A DNA stretch of 47,057 nucleotides. Origin: Elusimicrobia bacterium HGW-Elusimicrobia-2 (lineage in GTDB: Bacteria; CG03). The notes below the pieces were generated by a model, which saw only the letters and a list, made by a program, of their open reading frames with translations, was not told the origin of the DNA and did not search any database. Within the stretch, counting starts at the first letter, position 1. The number at the start of each line of letters is the position of its first letter. The stretch lies in NCBI GenBank assembly GCA_002841685.1, contig PHAM01000004.1:1-47057 (forward strand), read 5' to 3'. Made by a program: the position numbers and the translations under genes. Positions 40,487 to 47,057 of the stretch are shown piece after piece.

Positions 40487-41944
40487 TTACAATTTGATTT
40501 TCACCGGCCTGCAGTTGCCGGGCAGATACATGTTTATATAACTTAAAGGTTTTTTTTTGATGACGGCCAGTGCACCGGCGATGGCTCCTCTGTGGGAAAC
40601 AACGAGGATCTTCTCGCCGCTGTGTTTTTTTTGCACATGAGCCAGAAAGGACTTCATGCGCTCTGTCAGTTTTTCCCATGATTCGGCCCCGGGCGGCAGG
40701 TGCTTCCATGCTTCTTTTTTCCAGTTTTTGTATTCTTCCGGATATTTTGCGCTAAGCCACTGTTCTTTTTTGCCTGACCAGCTGCCGTGCGATATCTCAA
40801 GAAGCCGTTTATCCTGCCATACGGGGAGGCCGTGCTTACCCGCTATTATCAGAGCCGTATCCAGGGATCTTGATAAAGGCGAGCTGTAAACGGCGCATAT
40901 TTTTTCTTTTCGCAGCGCCGCCGCTGCACGCTGCGCCTGTTTTCTCCCTTTTGAATTGAGAGGAATGTCCTGCCTCGACTGAATGCGTTTTTCTCTGTTC
41001 CAGTCGGTTTCTCCGTGGCGCAGGAATATGATTTCAGTAGTACGGACAAGCTCGCACACGGGTTTGTAATATTTTTGAGATATTTTATAAATACTGTTTT
41101 TCGTCAGGTCATAGTAATTTTCGGAGATGGCGCTCACCCTGAGTTTTTTCACCTTCTGAGCGTAATGCAGGAATGAATGCAGCACCTCGAAGCTCATTTT
41201 GCCCAGCGCGTGCAGCGTTTGATTCCTGTGCCTTCTTTCTCCCAGGTCCGCCTGGGCGATCGCCTTTCTGCCGGCGATATGCAATATCTCAATCAGGAAA
41301 GCGACCTCGACGCCGTATCCGGAAGGTATGGACAGTTTTCTGAAAAGATCTCGTCTTATAGCGTATTCCCCCGAAAGAGGCTGTCGGATATTGGCCAGCT
41401 CCGGAAAAAAAGTGTTGAGGATGGGCCGGGCGAGAATTTCGGTCACCCTGCCGCCCTCACCCCGCTTAAACTTTCCGGAAACCATAAGAGGCCTCCTGTA
41501 AAAGGCTTTTACGAAGGAAACCTTCTTGTTTATAAGAAGGGGCCCGACAATGCCGGTTATGAAGCGGGATGTGAAATTCCTTATATCGCCGTCTATAAAG
41601 GCCAGTATGTCCCCTGTGCTGGCGAAATAACTTTTATAAAGGGCATTCCCTTTTCCTGAGAAGTTCCCTGCGGCCGGCACGATATCCGAGTCCCTTCTCA
41701 CAACAGCCCCCTCACTGCGGGCAATCGCTCTTGTCATATCCGAAGATCCGCCGTCCAGCACTATGATCTCATCAACCAGAGGGTGTTTCAGAACGAGGTC
41801 CTTGCGGATCGAGCGCACAATTTTGCCTATTGTGGCGGCCTCATTGCGGGCGGGAATGATTACGCTTATCTTTAGGCCGGATTTTTTTTTGACAAGATCC
41901 GCCGCGCTGAAATCGCGCCAGCTGTAAATGTTATTTTTGCGCAT
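40487..41944 (-). CDS. predicted glucosyl-3-phosphoglycerate synthase-phosphatase fusion (GpgS-GpgP)
   Basis: The 485-residue protein has two enzymes. Residues ~25-285 form a GT81-type glycosyltransferase: VIIPARNEAATIG, the DGD metal motif (118-120), GKGNAL, GGRVTEILARPILNTFFPEL, QPLSGEYAIRR, PSGYGVEVAFLIEI and IAQADLGERRHRNQ. These match glucosyl-3-phosphoglycerate synthase closely. Residues ~302-485 form a histidine phosphatase: FLRHGETDWN with His310, and SHRGA with His451. Mycobacterial GpgP is of that same superfamily. Together they would make glucosylglycerate, a compatible solute or polysaccharide primer, from NDP-glucose and 3-phosphoglycerate. It overlaps parA by 14 bp and is followed closely by parB. 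Substrates are inferred; the phosphatase half could have another target. Confidence 0.85.
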   Translation of the reverse strand: MRKNNIYSWRDFSAADLVKKKSGLKISVIIPARNEAATIGKIVRSIRKDLVLKHPLVDEIIVLDGGSSDMTRAIARSEGAVVRRDSDIVPAAGNFSGKGNALYKSYFASTGDILAFIDGDIRNFTSRFITGIVGPLLINKKVSFVKAFYRRPLMVSGKFKRGEGGRVTEILARPILNTFFPELANIRQPLSGEYAIRRDLFRKLSIPSGYGVEVAFLIEILHIAGRKAIAQADLGERRHRNQTLHALGKMSFEVLHSFLHYAQKVKKLRVSAISENYYDLTKNSIYKISQKYYKPVCELVRTTEIIFLRHGETDWNREKRIQSRQDIPLNSKGRKQAQRAAAALRKEKICAVYSSPLSRSLDTALIIAGKHGLPVWQDKRLLEISHGSWSGKKEQWLSAKYPEEYKNWKKEAWKHLPPGAESWEKLTERMKSFLAHVQKKHSGEKILVVSHRGAIAGALAVIKKKPLSYINMYLPGNCRPVKIKL

Positions 41945-42698
41945 TTCTTTTCTCCCGGGCCAGGAATTCGTCGCCGAGCTTCATGTAACTGGCCGCCCCG
42001 GCAGAATGTCTGTCGTATTCAAAGATATCTTTTCCGAAACTTGGGGCTTCGGCGAGCCTGACATTTCTCGGAATCACGGTGTTGAAAAGCTTTTCGCCAA
42101 AGAAATTTTTTATTTCATCGGTGATCTGGGCGGTCAGATTCAAGCGGCTGTCATACATGGTGAGAACCACCCCTTTTATGCGGAGGTGCTCATTGAAAGC
42201 GTCCCTCACATATTTGAGAGTGTTCAATAACTTGCCGAGGCCCTCAAGGGCATAGAATTCGCATTGCAGAGGTATCAGCAGGCTGTCAGAAGCGGTGAGG
42301 GCGTTAATCGTAAGAAGCCCCAGCGAGGGCGGGCAGTCAATGAATATAAAATCATAGCTGCCCTTGACCGCGGTGAGGGCTTTTTTCAAACGGTATTCCC
42401 TGTCTTCCATACCCACAAGTTCTATTTCGGCCCCCGTTAGATCCCTTGTTGAAGGCACAATGTCGGGTAAGTGATCCTTCGCCGTCACGGCGCCGGCCAT
42501 AGACCCGTTAACGAGAACATCGTAAATATTTGCAGGGCTGTTTTCTACGCCCAAACCTGAGCTGCAATTGGCCTGGGGGTCGATATCGATGAGGAGGATC
42601 TTTTTTCTTCTCAGCACCAGCGCTTTAGCGAGATTGACCGAGGTTGTGGTTTTGCCCACTCCCCCTTTTTGGTTGGCAACAGCTATGATTTCACCCAT
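41931..42698 (-). CDS. parA: chromosome-partitioning ATPase ParA (Soj)
   Basis: ParA is a deviant-Walker ATPase that works with ParB in origin segregation. The protein (255 aa from the ATG at 42698) starts MGEIIAVANQKGGVGKTTTSVNLAKAL with the signature KGGVGKTT. It continues with LLIDIDPQANCSSGLGV, FIFIDCPPSLGLLTINAL and PLQCEFYALEGL, all typical of Soj. I choose the ATG at 42698, which overlaps the rsmG stop region by 8 bp. The ORF track uses a TTG four codons earlier. Confidence 0.96.
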   Translation of the reverse strand: MGEIIAVANQKGGVGKTTTSVNLAKALVLRRKKILLIDIDPQANCSSGLGVENSPANIYDVLVNGSMAGAVTAKDHLPDIVPSTRDLTGAEIELVGMEDREYRLKKALTAVKGSYDFIFIDCPPSLGLLTINALTASDSLLIPLQCEFYALEGLGKLLNTLKYVRDAFNEHLRIKGVVLTMYDSRLNLTAQITDEIKNFFGEKLFNTVIPRNVRLAEAPSFGKDIFEYDRHSAGAASYMKLGDEFLAREKRNAQK

Positions 42699-43281
42699 TT
42701 TTCCAAACAAGCACGAAAGCCCTGCCGTAATCTCTTATACAGCCGGGTTCTTTCGCAAATTCTCCTTTCTTTAATGTCTTCTTGTAGTACATAACATAAG
42801 CTTCCGGTAAAACAAGCCGGAAGGCGTGTTTTAGGAATTTTCTGCCGAAAGCTCTTCCTACGACGACATTGTATAATTTTTTATCGCTTAGGGCAAATTC
42901 CCGCGCGTCTTTGTGCACTATCCGCAGGCCGTCGAGTTTCAGCGTTTCTTTGATCCTGCTCAAAAAATCCGCTTTTTTCCCGTTTGATTCGACCAGGTCG
43001 ACCTGCGTTTCGGGCATCACTATTTTAAGGATGATGCCGGGGATGCCGGCGCCGGAACCTATATCGCAAAGAGTTAAGGGGGTTCGGTCAGGCAGCATCT
43101 CGGCTATGGTGTCGGCAAAAATGACGGAGCTTTCCACGGCCTCTTCCCACAGATGTTCATCATCAAAGGAAGTGAGGTTGAAACGCTGGTTCCATTCTTT
43201 AAGCGTCTCTAAATAAATTTTTAGCTTTTCCGCCGCTACCGGTTGAATCGGAAATTGATTATTTCTTAGGAGCGTTAGCAT
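42691..43281 (-). CDS. rsmG: 16S rRNA (guanine527-N7)-methyltransferase RsmG (GidB)
   Basis: RsmG methylates N7 of G527 in 16S rRNA. The 196-residue protein has LKEWNQRFNLTSF, the SAM-binding motif LCDIGSGAGIPGIILKIVMPE, and VDLVESNGKKADFL. It also has VVVGRAF, the counterpart of the family SRAF segment with the Ser replaced by Gly. The order rsmG-parA-parB is the usual origin-proximal arrangement. Its start overlaps the patatin gene by 23 bp. Confidence 0.94.
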   Translation of the reverse strand: MLTLLRNNQFPIQPVAAEKLKIYLETLKEWNQRFNLTSFDDEHLWEEAVESSVIFADTIAEMLPDRTPLTLCDIGSGAGIPGIILKIVMPETQVDLVESNGKKADFLSRIKETLKLDGLRIVHKDAREFALSDKKLYNVVVGRAFGRKFLKHAFRLVLPEAYVMYYKKTLKKGEFAKEPGCIRDYGRAFVLVWKNG

Positions 43282-44176
43282 TTTTTGAAAAAAGCCTTCC
43301 GGGAAAAGTCCTGATTTTCGCCCGCGAAACAGCGGTACGGAGTTCTTGCAGGCTCTCTTGGGCCGCGATCCGGCCTTTTTCTATACAATAGTCCATTTTT
43401 TGAAAATCAGCCCAGTGGATGTCGTGCGTGTCCGGTTTTATGATAAAATCCGCCTGCTCTATCTGCATGTCGGAAAGCTTATAAGAAGAAATTGCATCGC
43501 TGCGGGAGAGAATTGCCAGGCCCTGGTCAAAGCGGGCGATTGTTTTTCGCCGGGGCCGCGCATCGCAGGCTATAACAAAATCACAGCAGGATTTGAGTAC
43601 GGAGACGGGAACGGAATTGACCGAGCCGCCATCAAGATAGTACGAGCCGTCGATTTTAACGGGAGGAAAGATGCCCGGGATTGAAGAAGACGCAAGAACG
43701 GATGTCTTAAGCTTGCCGCTGCAGAAAACCTTCTCGTCTCCCAGCCCTATATCCGTGGCCACTGAGTAAAAAGGTATCTTTAATTCCTCAAAGGTTTCCG
43801 GCAGCTGAAGTTCGCTGAATATGTCTGCCGCCTGATCGCCGCTGATAATAGAAGGGCCGGTCACAGCCCTGTTCATTATAAAGAATTGTTTTGCCGCAGA
43901 CAGAATTTTTCCGAAAGGTCGCGATGAAACTTTTTGCGAAAAGTACGCGGCGGCTTCTTTAACAGGCGCACTGCTTATAAATTTCGCAAGTTTTTTCTCA
44001 ACCGCTCTTCCGTTTGTCTCAGCGGCATACAGCGCGCCGATCACCGCGCCCATGCTTGTGCCGGATACGGCATCAGCAGGCAACCCGCTTTTACCGATAA
44101 TTTCCAGTATCCCTATGTGGGCCAGTCCCCTGGCGCCGCCGCCCCCCAGGGCAATTCCCAATTTAAATTTTTTCAT
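43259..44176 (-). CDS. patatin-like phospholipase (RssA/YlbK type)
   Basis: The 305-residue cytoplasmic-type patatin starts MKKFKLGIALGGGGARGLAHIGIL. The oxyanion motif is GGGGARG, the nucleophile Ser lies in GTSMG and the catalytic Asp in DGG (YYLDGGSVNSVPV), so the Ser-Asp dyad is complete. The ATG at 44176 has AAGGAG 8 nt upstream; the ORF-track start two codons earlier is TTG. It leads the rsmG-parA-fusion-parB set and is preceded by a parS-like site. Substrate unknown. Confidence 0.92.
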   Translation of the reverse strand: MKKFKLGIALGGGGARGLAHIGILEIIGKSGLPADAVSGTSMGAVIGALYAAETNGRAVEKKLAKFISSAPVKEAAAYFSQKVSSRPFGKILSAAKQFFIMNRAVTGPSIISGDQAADIFSELQLPETFEELKIPFYSVATDIGLGDEKVFCSGKLKTSVLASSSIPGIFPPVKIDGSYYLDGGSVNSVPVSVLKSCCDFVIACDARPRRKTIARFDQGLAILSRSDAISSYKLSDMQIEQADFIIKPDTHDIHWADFQKMDYCIEKGRIAAQESLQELRTAVSRAKIRTFPGRLFSKNANAPKK

Positions 44177-44199
44177 AAGCAATGCTCCTTTCTGCGCAT

Positions 44200-44215
44200 T
44201 GTTTCATGTGAAACA
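44200..44215. promoter_or_regulatory. parS-like centromere site
   Basis: TGTTTCATGTGAAACA differs from the bacterial parS consensus TGTTTCACGTGAAACA at one central base, which leaves it a near-perfect palindrome. It lies 24 bp upstream of the patatin ATG, at the head of the operon that encodes ParA and ParB. ParB binding here could also affect transcription of its own operon. Confidence 0.88.
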
Positions 44216-44403
44216 ATCCAAACCTGTCTTGTTACAGAAGATGGACAGGGGCGCATAATGCTATTATGGTAGAAAATTTTTGGCCCAAAAACAATTGTTA
44301 GCCCCCGCTTTAATTGTTTACCGGACGGAGCTATACCTTGTCGGCAATTGTATAATACAAAGATTCCTAATTATTCCAATTAAATCGCAGGAATGGGAAC
44401 TTT
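44216..44403. other. intergenic region with no gene seen
   Basis: Between parS and the end of the ComEA-like gene there is A/T-rich sequence without an ORF. It contains TTGTATAATACAA, a short palindrome, but no complete promoter pair that I can defend. The promoter of the patatin-parB run must lie here. Confidence 0.5.
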
Positions 44404-45144
44404 TTATTCTTCTTCCGGCTCGTCTGATTCATCAAACTCATCGCCCGAGTCGTCAGTTTTTGATTCTTTAACGGCCGCGGATTTCTTAGAATCTTTTTTT
44501 GAACCCGCACAAATGAACCGCTCGCTTTTAATCAGAATATTAATATTTTTCTTCCATGCGCCTTTTGCCGTGGCGAAGGCGTAACTGGTTTTTCCGCTTT
44601 TTGTCTCGTAAGAGATATCTTTCAGGCCGTCGATTGAGGAAAAAGGCCTGTTGTCAACTATACGCTGAGCGTTTACTTTTGATATCCCGGGCAGTGCCGT
44701 CAATTCTGCAACAGTCGCGCTGTTTATATCCCGGGGTTTCGGAAACAGGTGCTTGTAGAGCGCGTTCTGGTCGACAACGCCGACGCCGCCGCTGACGGTG
44801 AAAATATCGGCGTCTATAAGGAGTTTCATGGATTTTGACCATGCCCCTTTTTTCGTGGCGAAGTCATAGCTCATTTTTCCGCTTTTGGTTTCATGGCTTA
44901 TTTCTTTCAGATCGTCAAGAGATTTAATTTTTCCTTTTTCGTCGCGGTAGGCGATAAGAGCCTTTGCTTTAGACGAAGAAATGCCCGGTATTTTCTTTAA
45001 ATCATACTCGTTGACTTCATTCAGATTGATTTTTTCAAAGCCTGATTTTACCGCGGACTTGGACACTTTTTTCGTTTTTGCCGCGATGTCAGACGGAAAA
45101 GTCAGCGCAATAGCGCAAAATGTTGCCAGAATAACTCGTTTCAT
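44404..45144 (-). CDS. secreted ComEA-like protein with two HhH repeats
   Basis: The 246-residue protein has a signal peptide (~1-22) and two ComEA-type helix-hairpin-helix modules: INLNEVNEYDLKKIPGISSSKAKALIAYR (~38-82) and [28 protein letters not shown] (~138-177). Each is followed by a near-identical ~30-residue extension, ISxETKSGKxSYxFATxKGAWxK (82-111 and 177-206), that I have not seen in ordinary ComEA. The tail is Lys-rich, then strongly acidic (DSGDEFDESDEPEEE). Periplasmic DNA binding for uptake is plausible given the pilus genes. AGGAGG precedes the ATG, but the IS ends 30 bp upstream and separates it from its probable promoter. Confidence 0.82.
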   Translation of the reverse strand: MKRVILATFCAIALTFPSDIAAKTKKVSKSAVKSGFEKINLNEVNEYDLKKIPGISSSKAKALIAYRDEKGKIKSLDDLKEISHETKSGKMSYDFATKKGAWSKSMKLLIDADIFTVSGGVGVVDQNALYKHLFPKPRDINSATVAELTALPGISKVNAQRIVDNRPFSSIDGLKDISYETKSGKTSYAFATAKGAWKKNINILIKSERFICAGSKKDSKKSAAVKESKTDDSGDEFDESDEPEEE

Positions 45145-45162
45145 ACAATGTACCTCCTAAAT

Positions 45163-45173
45163 AGGGTTCTCAA
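45163..45173 (+). repeat. IS target-site duplication, left copy
   Basis: AGGGTTCTCAA, identical to the copy at 46876-46886, directly abuts the IS end. Confidence 0.85.
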
Positions 45174-46875
45174 GTGCCTTTCACGAAACTAATTCTCCGA
45201 CGACAAAATTCGCATCAAAAATATTTTTGCCCTCCTGTCGATTTTCTCGTCGATAAAATACTCGTTTAACTTCACGTTTAGTCCGTTTTACCCCGTTTTT
45301 AACCCCTGTTTTAGGGGGAGGAGGGCAATTTTCACATCTTTTTTGTTTCGTGAAACCCTCCGGTTTTCCTAAATTTTCTCGTCTCAGCGTTTTTACCTCC
45401 ACCCCTCTTTTCACTTTCTCCGATGCGTGTTCTTTTATGTATACTTTCACGAAACTCGAACAGGAGGTATTTATCATGTTCCAGCCATACATTTTGTTGC
45501 CTGATAGTCGGCTTAAAAAATTCGAATTCATCCTTTCGCTTCTGCCGGATATTCCCTTATTCCATTCTTCCGGCAGAAACCCGTATCCACCTTCATCTGT
45601 CGTCAAAGCGCTTGTCCTTAAAAATCTCTTTGCCTTATCTAATTTATCCGACCTCGTAAGATTTTTATATGACTTCCCCATCTTAAGACAAATTTGCTCC
45701 TTCGATTCTTTTCAAACTTCTCTCCCCGTCGAACGTTTCTCTCATTTTCTCAAATCTTTTCCCAATTCCATCCTCCAAACCTGCAGAATAAATCTCGTCC
45801 ATCAACTAATCTCATATGACCAAATCTCAGGAGAACTTATTTCTGCCGACTCCTGCCCGGTTATTTCCCCCGTCAAAGAAAACAATCCCAAAACTACCGT
45901 CAAAGATCGCTTTAATAAATATAAATCCTGCACAGGAGACCCTGACGCAAAACTCGGTATTACTGTTTCTTTTCTTAAATCAAAAAAATCCATTTCTTTT
46001 TTCTGGGGTTACCGCAATCATATTATCAACGACGCTTTGTCTGAACTTCCCATCGACGAAATTACAAAACCCGCCAATATTCATGACTCCCAATTTCTCA
46101 TACCCCAACTTAAACTTATTTCTTCCACTTTCAATTTGAAAACCCGCGCTGTTCTCGCCGATTCCGCTTACGACTCCTCTCACATCCTCACCTTTATCGT
46201 CAATGAATTTCACTCTTCTCCTGTCATCGCCCGCAATCCGAGAAATTCTGCTTCGGCTTCTTCTTTTTCTCTCTCTTCGAATGGTATCCCTATCTGTCTC
46301 GCCGGTTTTGAAATGGTTTCCAAAGGCATCTTCTTTGACAAATCCCAGAATAGAAAACGGCATAAATTTATCTGCCCTATCAAAGGAGCCAAAAAGTTTG
46401 CCAGAAAGCATCCTTTCTGCCCGTGGAATCATCCTAAGTTTTTCTCTAACCGCTTCGGATGCTCCACTTATATTCGGCTTGATATAGATAACTCTATCCG
46501 AAAGTCCATTAATTATGGCTCGCAACTTTTTAAGAAGATTTATTCTCATCGCACTTCTTCTGAAAGAATCTTTTCCCGTTTGCTTTCCCTCTCTATGCAA
46601 AAACCTTCCGTTAAGGGACTCAATGCCATTTCCAATATTTGCACCATTGCTCATATTACTGTTCTTCTTGTCGCTCTTGCCGCCGTTAAATCCGGCAACT
46701 CCGATAAAATCCGCTTTGTAAAAAAACTCATTCCTAATCTTTAGCTCCTTTCCATCTTTTAGTATCTATTATCATCTATTTTATACCCATCCTTGCTTCT
46801 CTCGTCGAGAAATTATTTCTGACTTTTTTCTCCTCGTCGAGAACTATTTTTTACCCCCCGTTTCGTGAACGGCTA
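45174..46875 (+). mobile_element. complete insertion sequence (IS4/IS5-superfamily type)
   Basis: The 1702-bp element has one transposase gene and imperfect terminal inverted repeats: left GTGCCTTTCACGAAAC, and right (complement) TAGCCGTTCACGAAAC, with 13 of 14 matches over GCCxTTCACGAAAC. It is bounded by identical 11-bp direct repeats AGGGTTCTCAA, in the 10-13 bp range known for IS4-type elements. Sub-terminal regions at both ends carry several CTCGTCGA-type motifs, candidate transposase-binding sites. The ~300 bp left of the transposase holds no other gene. Base use is pyrimidine-rich on the plus strand and unlike the host genes. Intact ends and duplications suggest a recent insertion. Confidence 0.88.
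45476..46744 (+). CDS. DDE transposase
   Basis: The 422-residue protein (MFQPYILLPDSRLKKFEF...) has an N-terminal DUF772-like helical region (GRNPYPPSSVVKALVLKNLFALSNLSDLVRFLYDFPILRQIC) and an RNase-H-like core. Candidate acidic residues are in LISADSCPV, AVLADSAYDS and the IS4-type YxxRxxxE motif (YSHRTSSERIFSRLL), though the Lys six residues after Glu is Leu. The ATG at 45476 has a perfect AGGAGG 8 nt upstream. The ORF-track start at 45350 adds sub-terminal IS sequence. It appears intact, with no frameshift. Confidence 0.88.
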   Translation: MFQPYILLPDSRLKKFEFILSLLPDIPLFHSSGRNPYPPSSVVKALVLKNLFALSNLSDLVRFLYDFPILRQICSFDSFQTSLPVERFSHFLKSFPNSILQTCRINLVHQLISYDQISGELISADSCPVISPVKENNPKTTVKDRFNKYKSCTGDPDAKLGITVSFLKSKKSISFFWGYRNHIINDALSELPIDEITKPANIHDSQFLIPQLKLISSTFNLKTRAVLADSAYDSSHILTFIVNEFHSSPVIARNPRNSASASSFSLSSNGIPICLAGFEMVSKGIFFDKSQNRKRHKFICPIKGAKKFARKHPFCPWNHPKFFSNRFGCSTYIRLDIDNSIRKSINYGSQLFKKIYSHRTSSERIFSRLLSLSMQKPSVKGLNAISNICTIAHITVLLVALAAVKSGNSDKIRFVKKLIPNL

Positions 46876-46886
46876 AGGGTTCTCAA
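46876..46886 (+). repeat. IS target-site duplication, right copy
   Basis: AGGGTTCTCAA, matching the left copy at 45163-45173. Confidence 0.85.
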
Positions 46887-47000
46887 TAAAACTGTGAACA
46901 GAACAACCATTTAATGTATCACATAAGTTTATCCTGTGTCAAACCGTTGTTCAACATGCTGAAGTTTTGCCATAAGGATTTTTTGATAAAAAAACGCCGT
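46887..47000. other. intergenic region right of the IS
   Basis: No gene is visible. It contains the minus-strand promoter listed separately. Before the IS inserted, this stretch was the upstream region of the ComEA-like gene. Confidence 0.5.
46913..46942 (-). promoter_or_regulatory. displaced promoter of the ComEA-like gene
   Basis: Minus-strand TTGACA (46942-46937), 18-nt spacer and TACATT (46918-46913). If the IS and one 11-bp duplication copy are removed, this promoter would start a transcript about 50 nt upstream of the ComEA-like ATG. With the IS present it points into the right IS end. Confidence 0.6.
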
Positions 47001-47057
47001 TCACTTTTTGCCGCGAATTAAATCGTATTCATGTCTAAATTTATCAGGATTGGTATT
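47001..47057 (-). CDS. possible 3' end of an unknown gene cut by the window edge
   Basis: A minus-strand frame open from the right edge ends in TGA at 47001-47003 with the tail PDKFRHEYDLIRGKK. The sequence looks protein-like, but 18 codons cannot be assigned to a family. Confidence 0.25.
   Translation of the reverse strand, partial: NTNPDKFRHEYDLIRGKK

Noticed and set aside
45341-45356. second parS-like palindrome TTTGTTTCGTGAAACC
   Set aside because: It lacks the central CA/TG pair of parS and belongs to the CACGAAAC motif family of the IS ends.
45181-45681. 166-aa minus-strand ORF across the left IS end
   Set aside because: Reads antisense through the IS sub-terminal region and the transposase start; composition follows the repeat motifs, not a protein family.
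45980-46654. 224-aa minus-strand ORF inside the IS
   Set aside because: Arg/Gly-rich shadow of the transposase; no ribosome-binding site or domain.
1-47057. CRISPR arrays or Cas genes
   Set aside because: No regularly spaced direct repeats were seen on either strand, and the HNH protein lacks RuvC or other Cas9/IscB features.

Overview
The window is a dense bacterial chromosome segment from a diderm (Gram-negative-type) organism. Three things support this: an LptF/LptG pair, a lipid-A-type acyltransferase, and outer-membrane PorV-like barrels next to a meso-DAP-type MurE. The combination of a dcw cluster, a PilB-PilT-PilC block, PorV/PorQ-like proteins and a secreted subtilase with a C-terminal sorting-like domain resembles uncultured phyla around Elusimicrobiota/Omnitrophota or FCB relatives. 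I cannot fix the phylum from sequence reading alone. Genes are packed with many 4-bp ATGA overlaps.

Layout. (1) 149-3667, minus: rpmH-rnpA-yidD-yidC-mnmE, the block that usually flanks oriC. (2) 3733-6762: nth (plus), then hisF, hisH, a degenerate LpxL-type acyltransferase and tRNA-Gly (minus). (3) 6780-15076, minus: a dcw cluster mraZ-rsmH-ftsL-ftsI-murE-mraY-murD-ftsW, with a consensus promoter and a two-repeat MraZ operator but no murF. (4) 15102-15273: a diverged long hairpin that looks like a MITE. (5) 15323-20960, plus: cobalamin-dependent metH, a YhcH-family gene, a Phd/PIN toxin-antitoxin pair and an AT-rich protein with a duplicated HNH module. (6) 21056-23236: tRNA-Cys, tRNA-Val carrying a 170-bp structured insertion that duplicates the tRNA 3' end, and a TGS-less thrS. 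(7) 23245-31563, plus: pta, pilB, pilT, pilC, murG, yjbQ, asd and truA. (8) 31603-38842: a lipoprotein and a PorV-barrel/CsgG-like fusion (plus), convergent with lptF-lptG-subtilase-PorV (minus). (9) 38846-39704: two small membrane proteins among repeat hairpins. (10) 39650-44215, minus: parS, patatin, rsmG, parA, a glycosyltransferase-phosphatase fusion (predicted GpgS-GpgP) and parB. (11) 44404-46942: a two-repeat ComEA-like protein whose upstream region has been split by an IS with 11-bp target duplications.

How it fits together. Regions 1 and 10 together are the classical origin-proximal set (rpmH-rnpA-yidD-yidC-mnmE and rsmG-parA-parB with a parS), here separated by about 40 kb of envelope, pilus and translation genes. 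The replication origin is probably near, but no dnaA or clear DnaA-box cluster was seen. Regions 3, 7 and 8 supply the cell wall and envelope: peptidoglycan precursors, LPS transport, pili and surface proteins.

Most notable points: the predicted one-polypeptide glucosylglycerate pathway inside the parAB operon, the tRNA-Val-anchored three-hairpin element, the PorV gene translationally coupled to a subtilase with a sorting-like C-terminus, the IS that displaced the comEA promoter, and promoters whose -10 box lies only 5-7 nt from the ATG (leaderless candidates).
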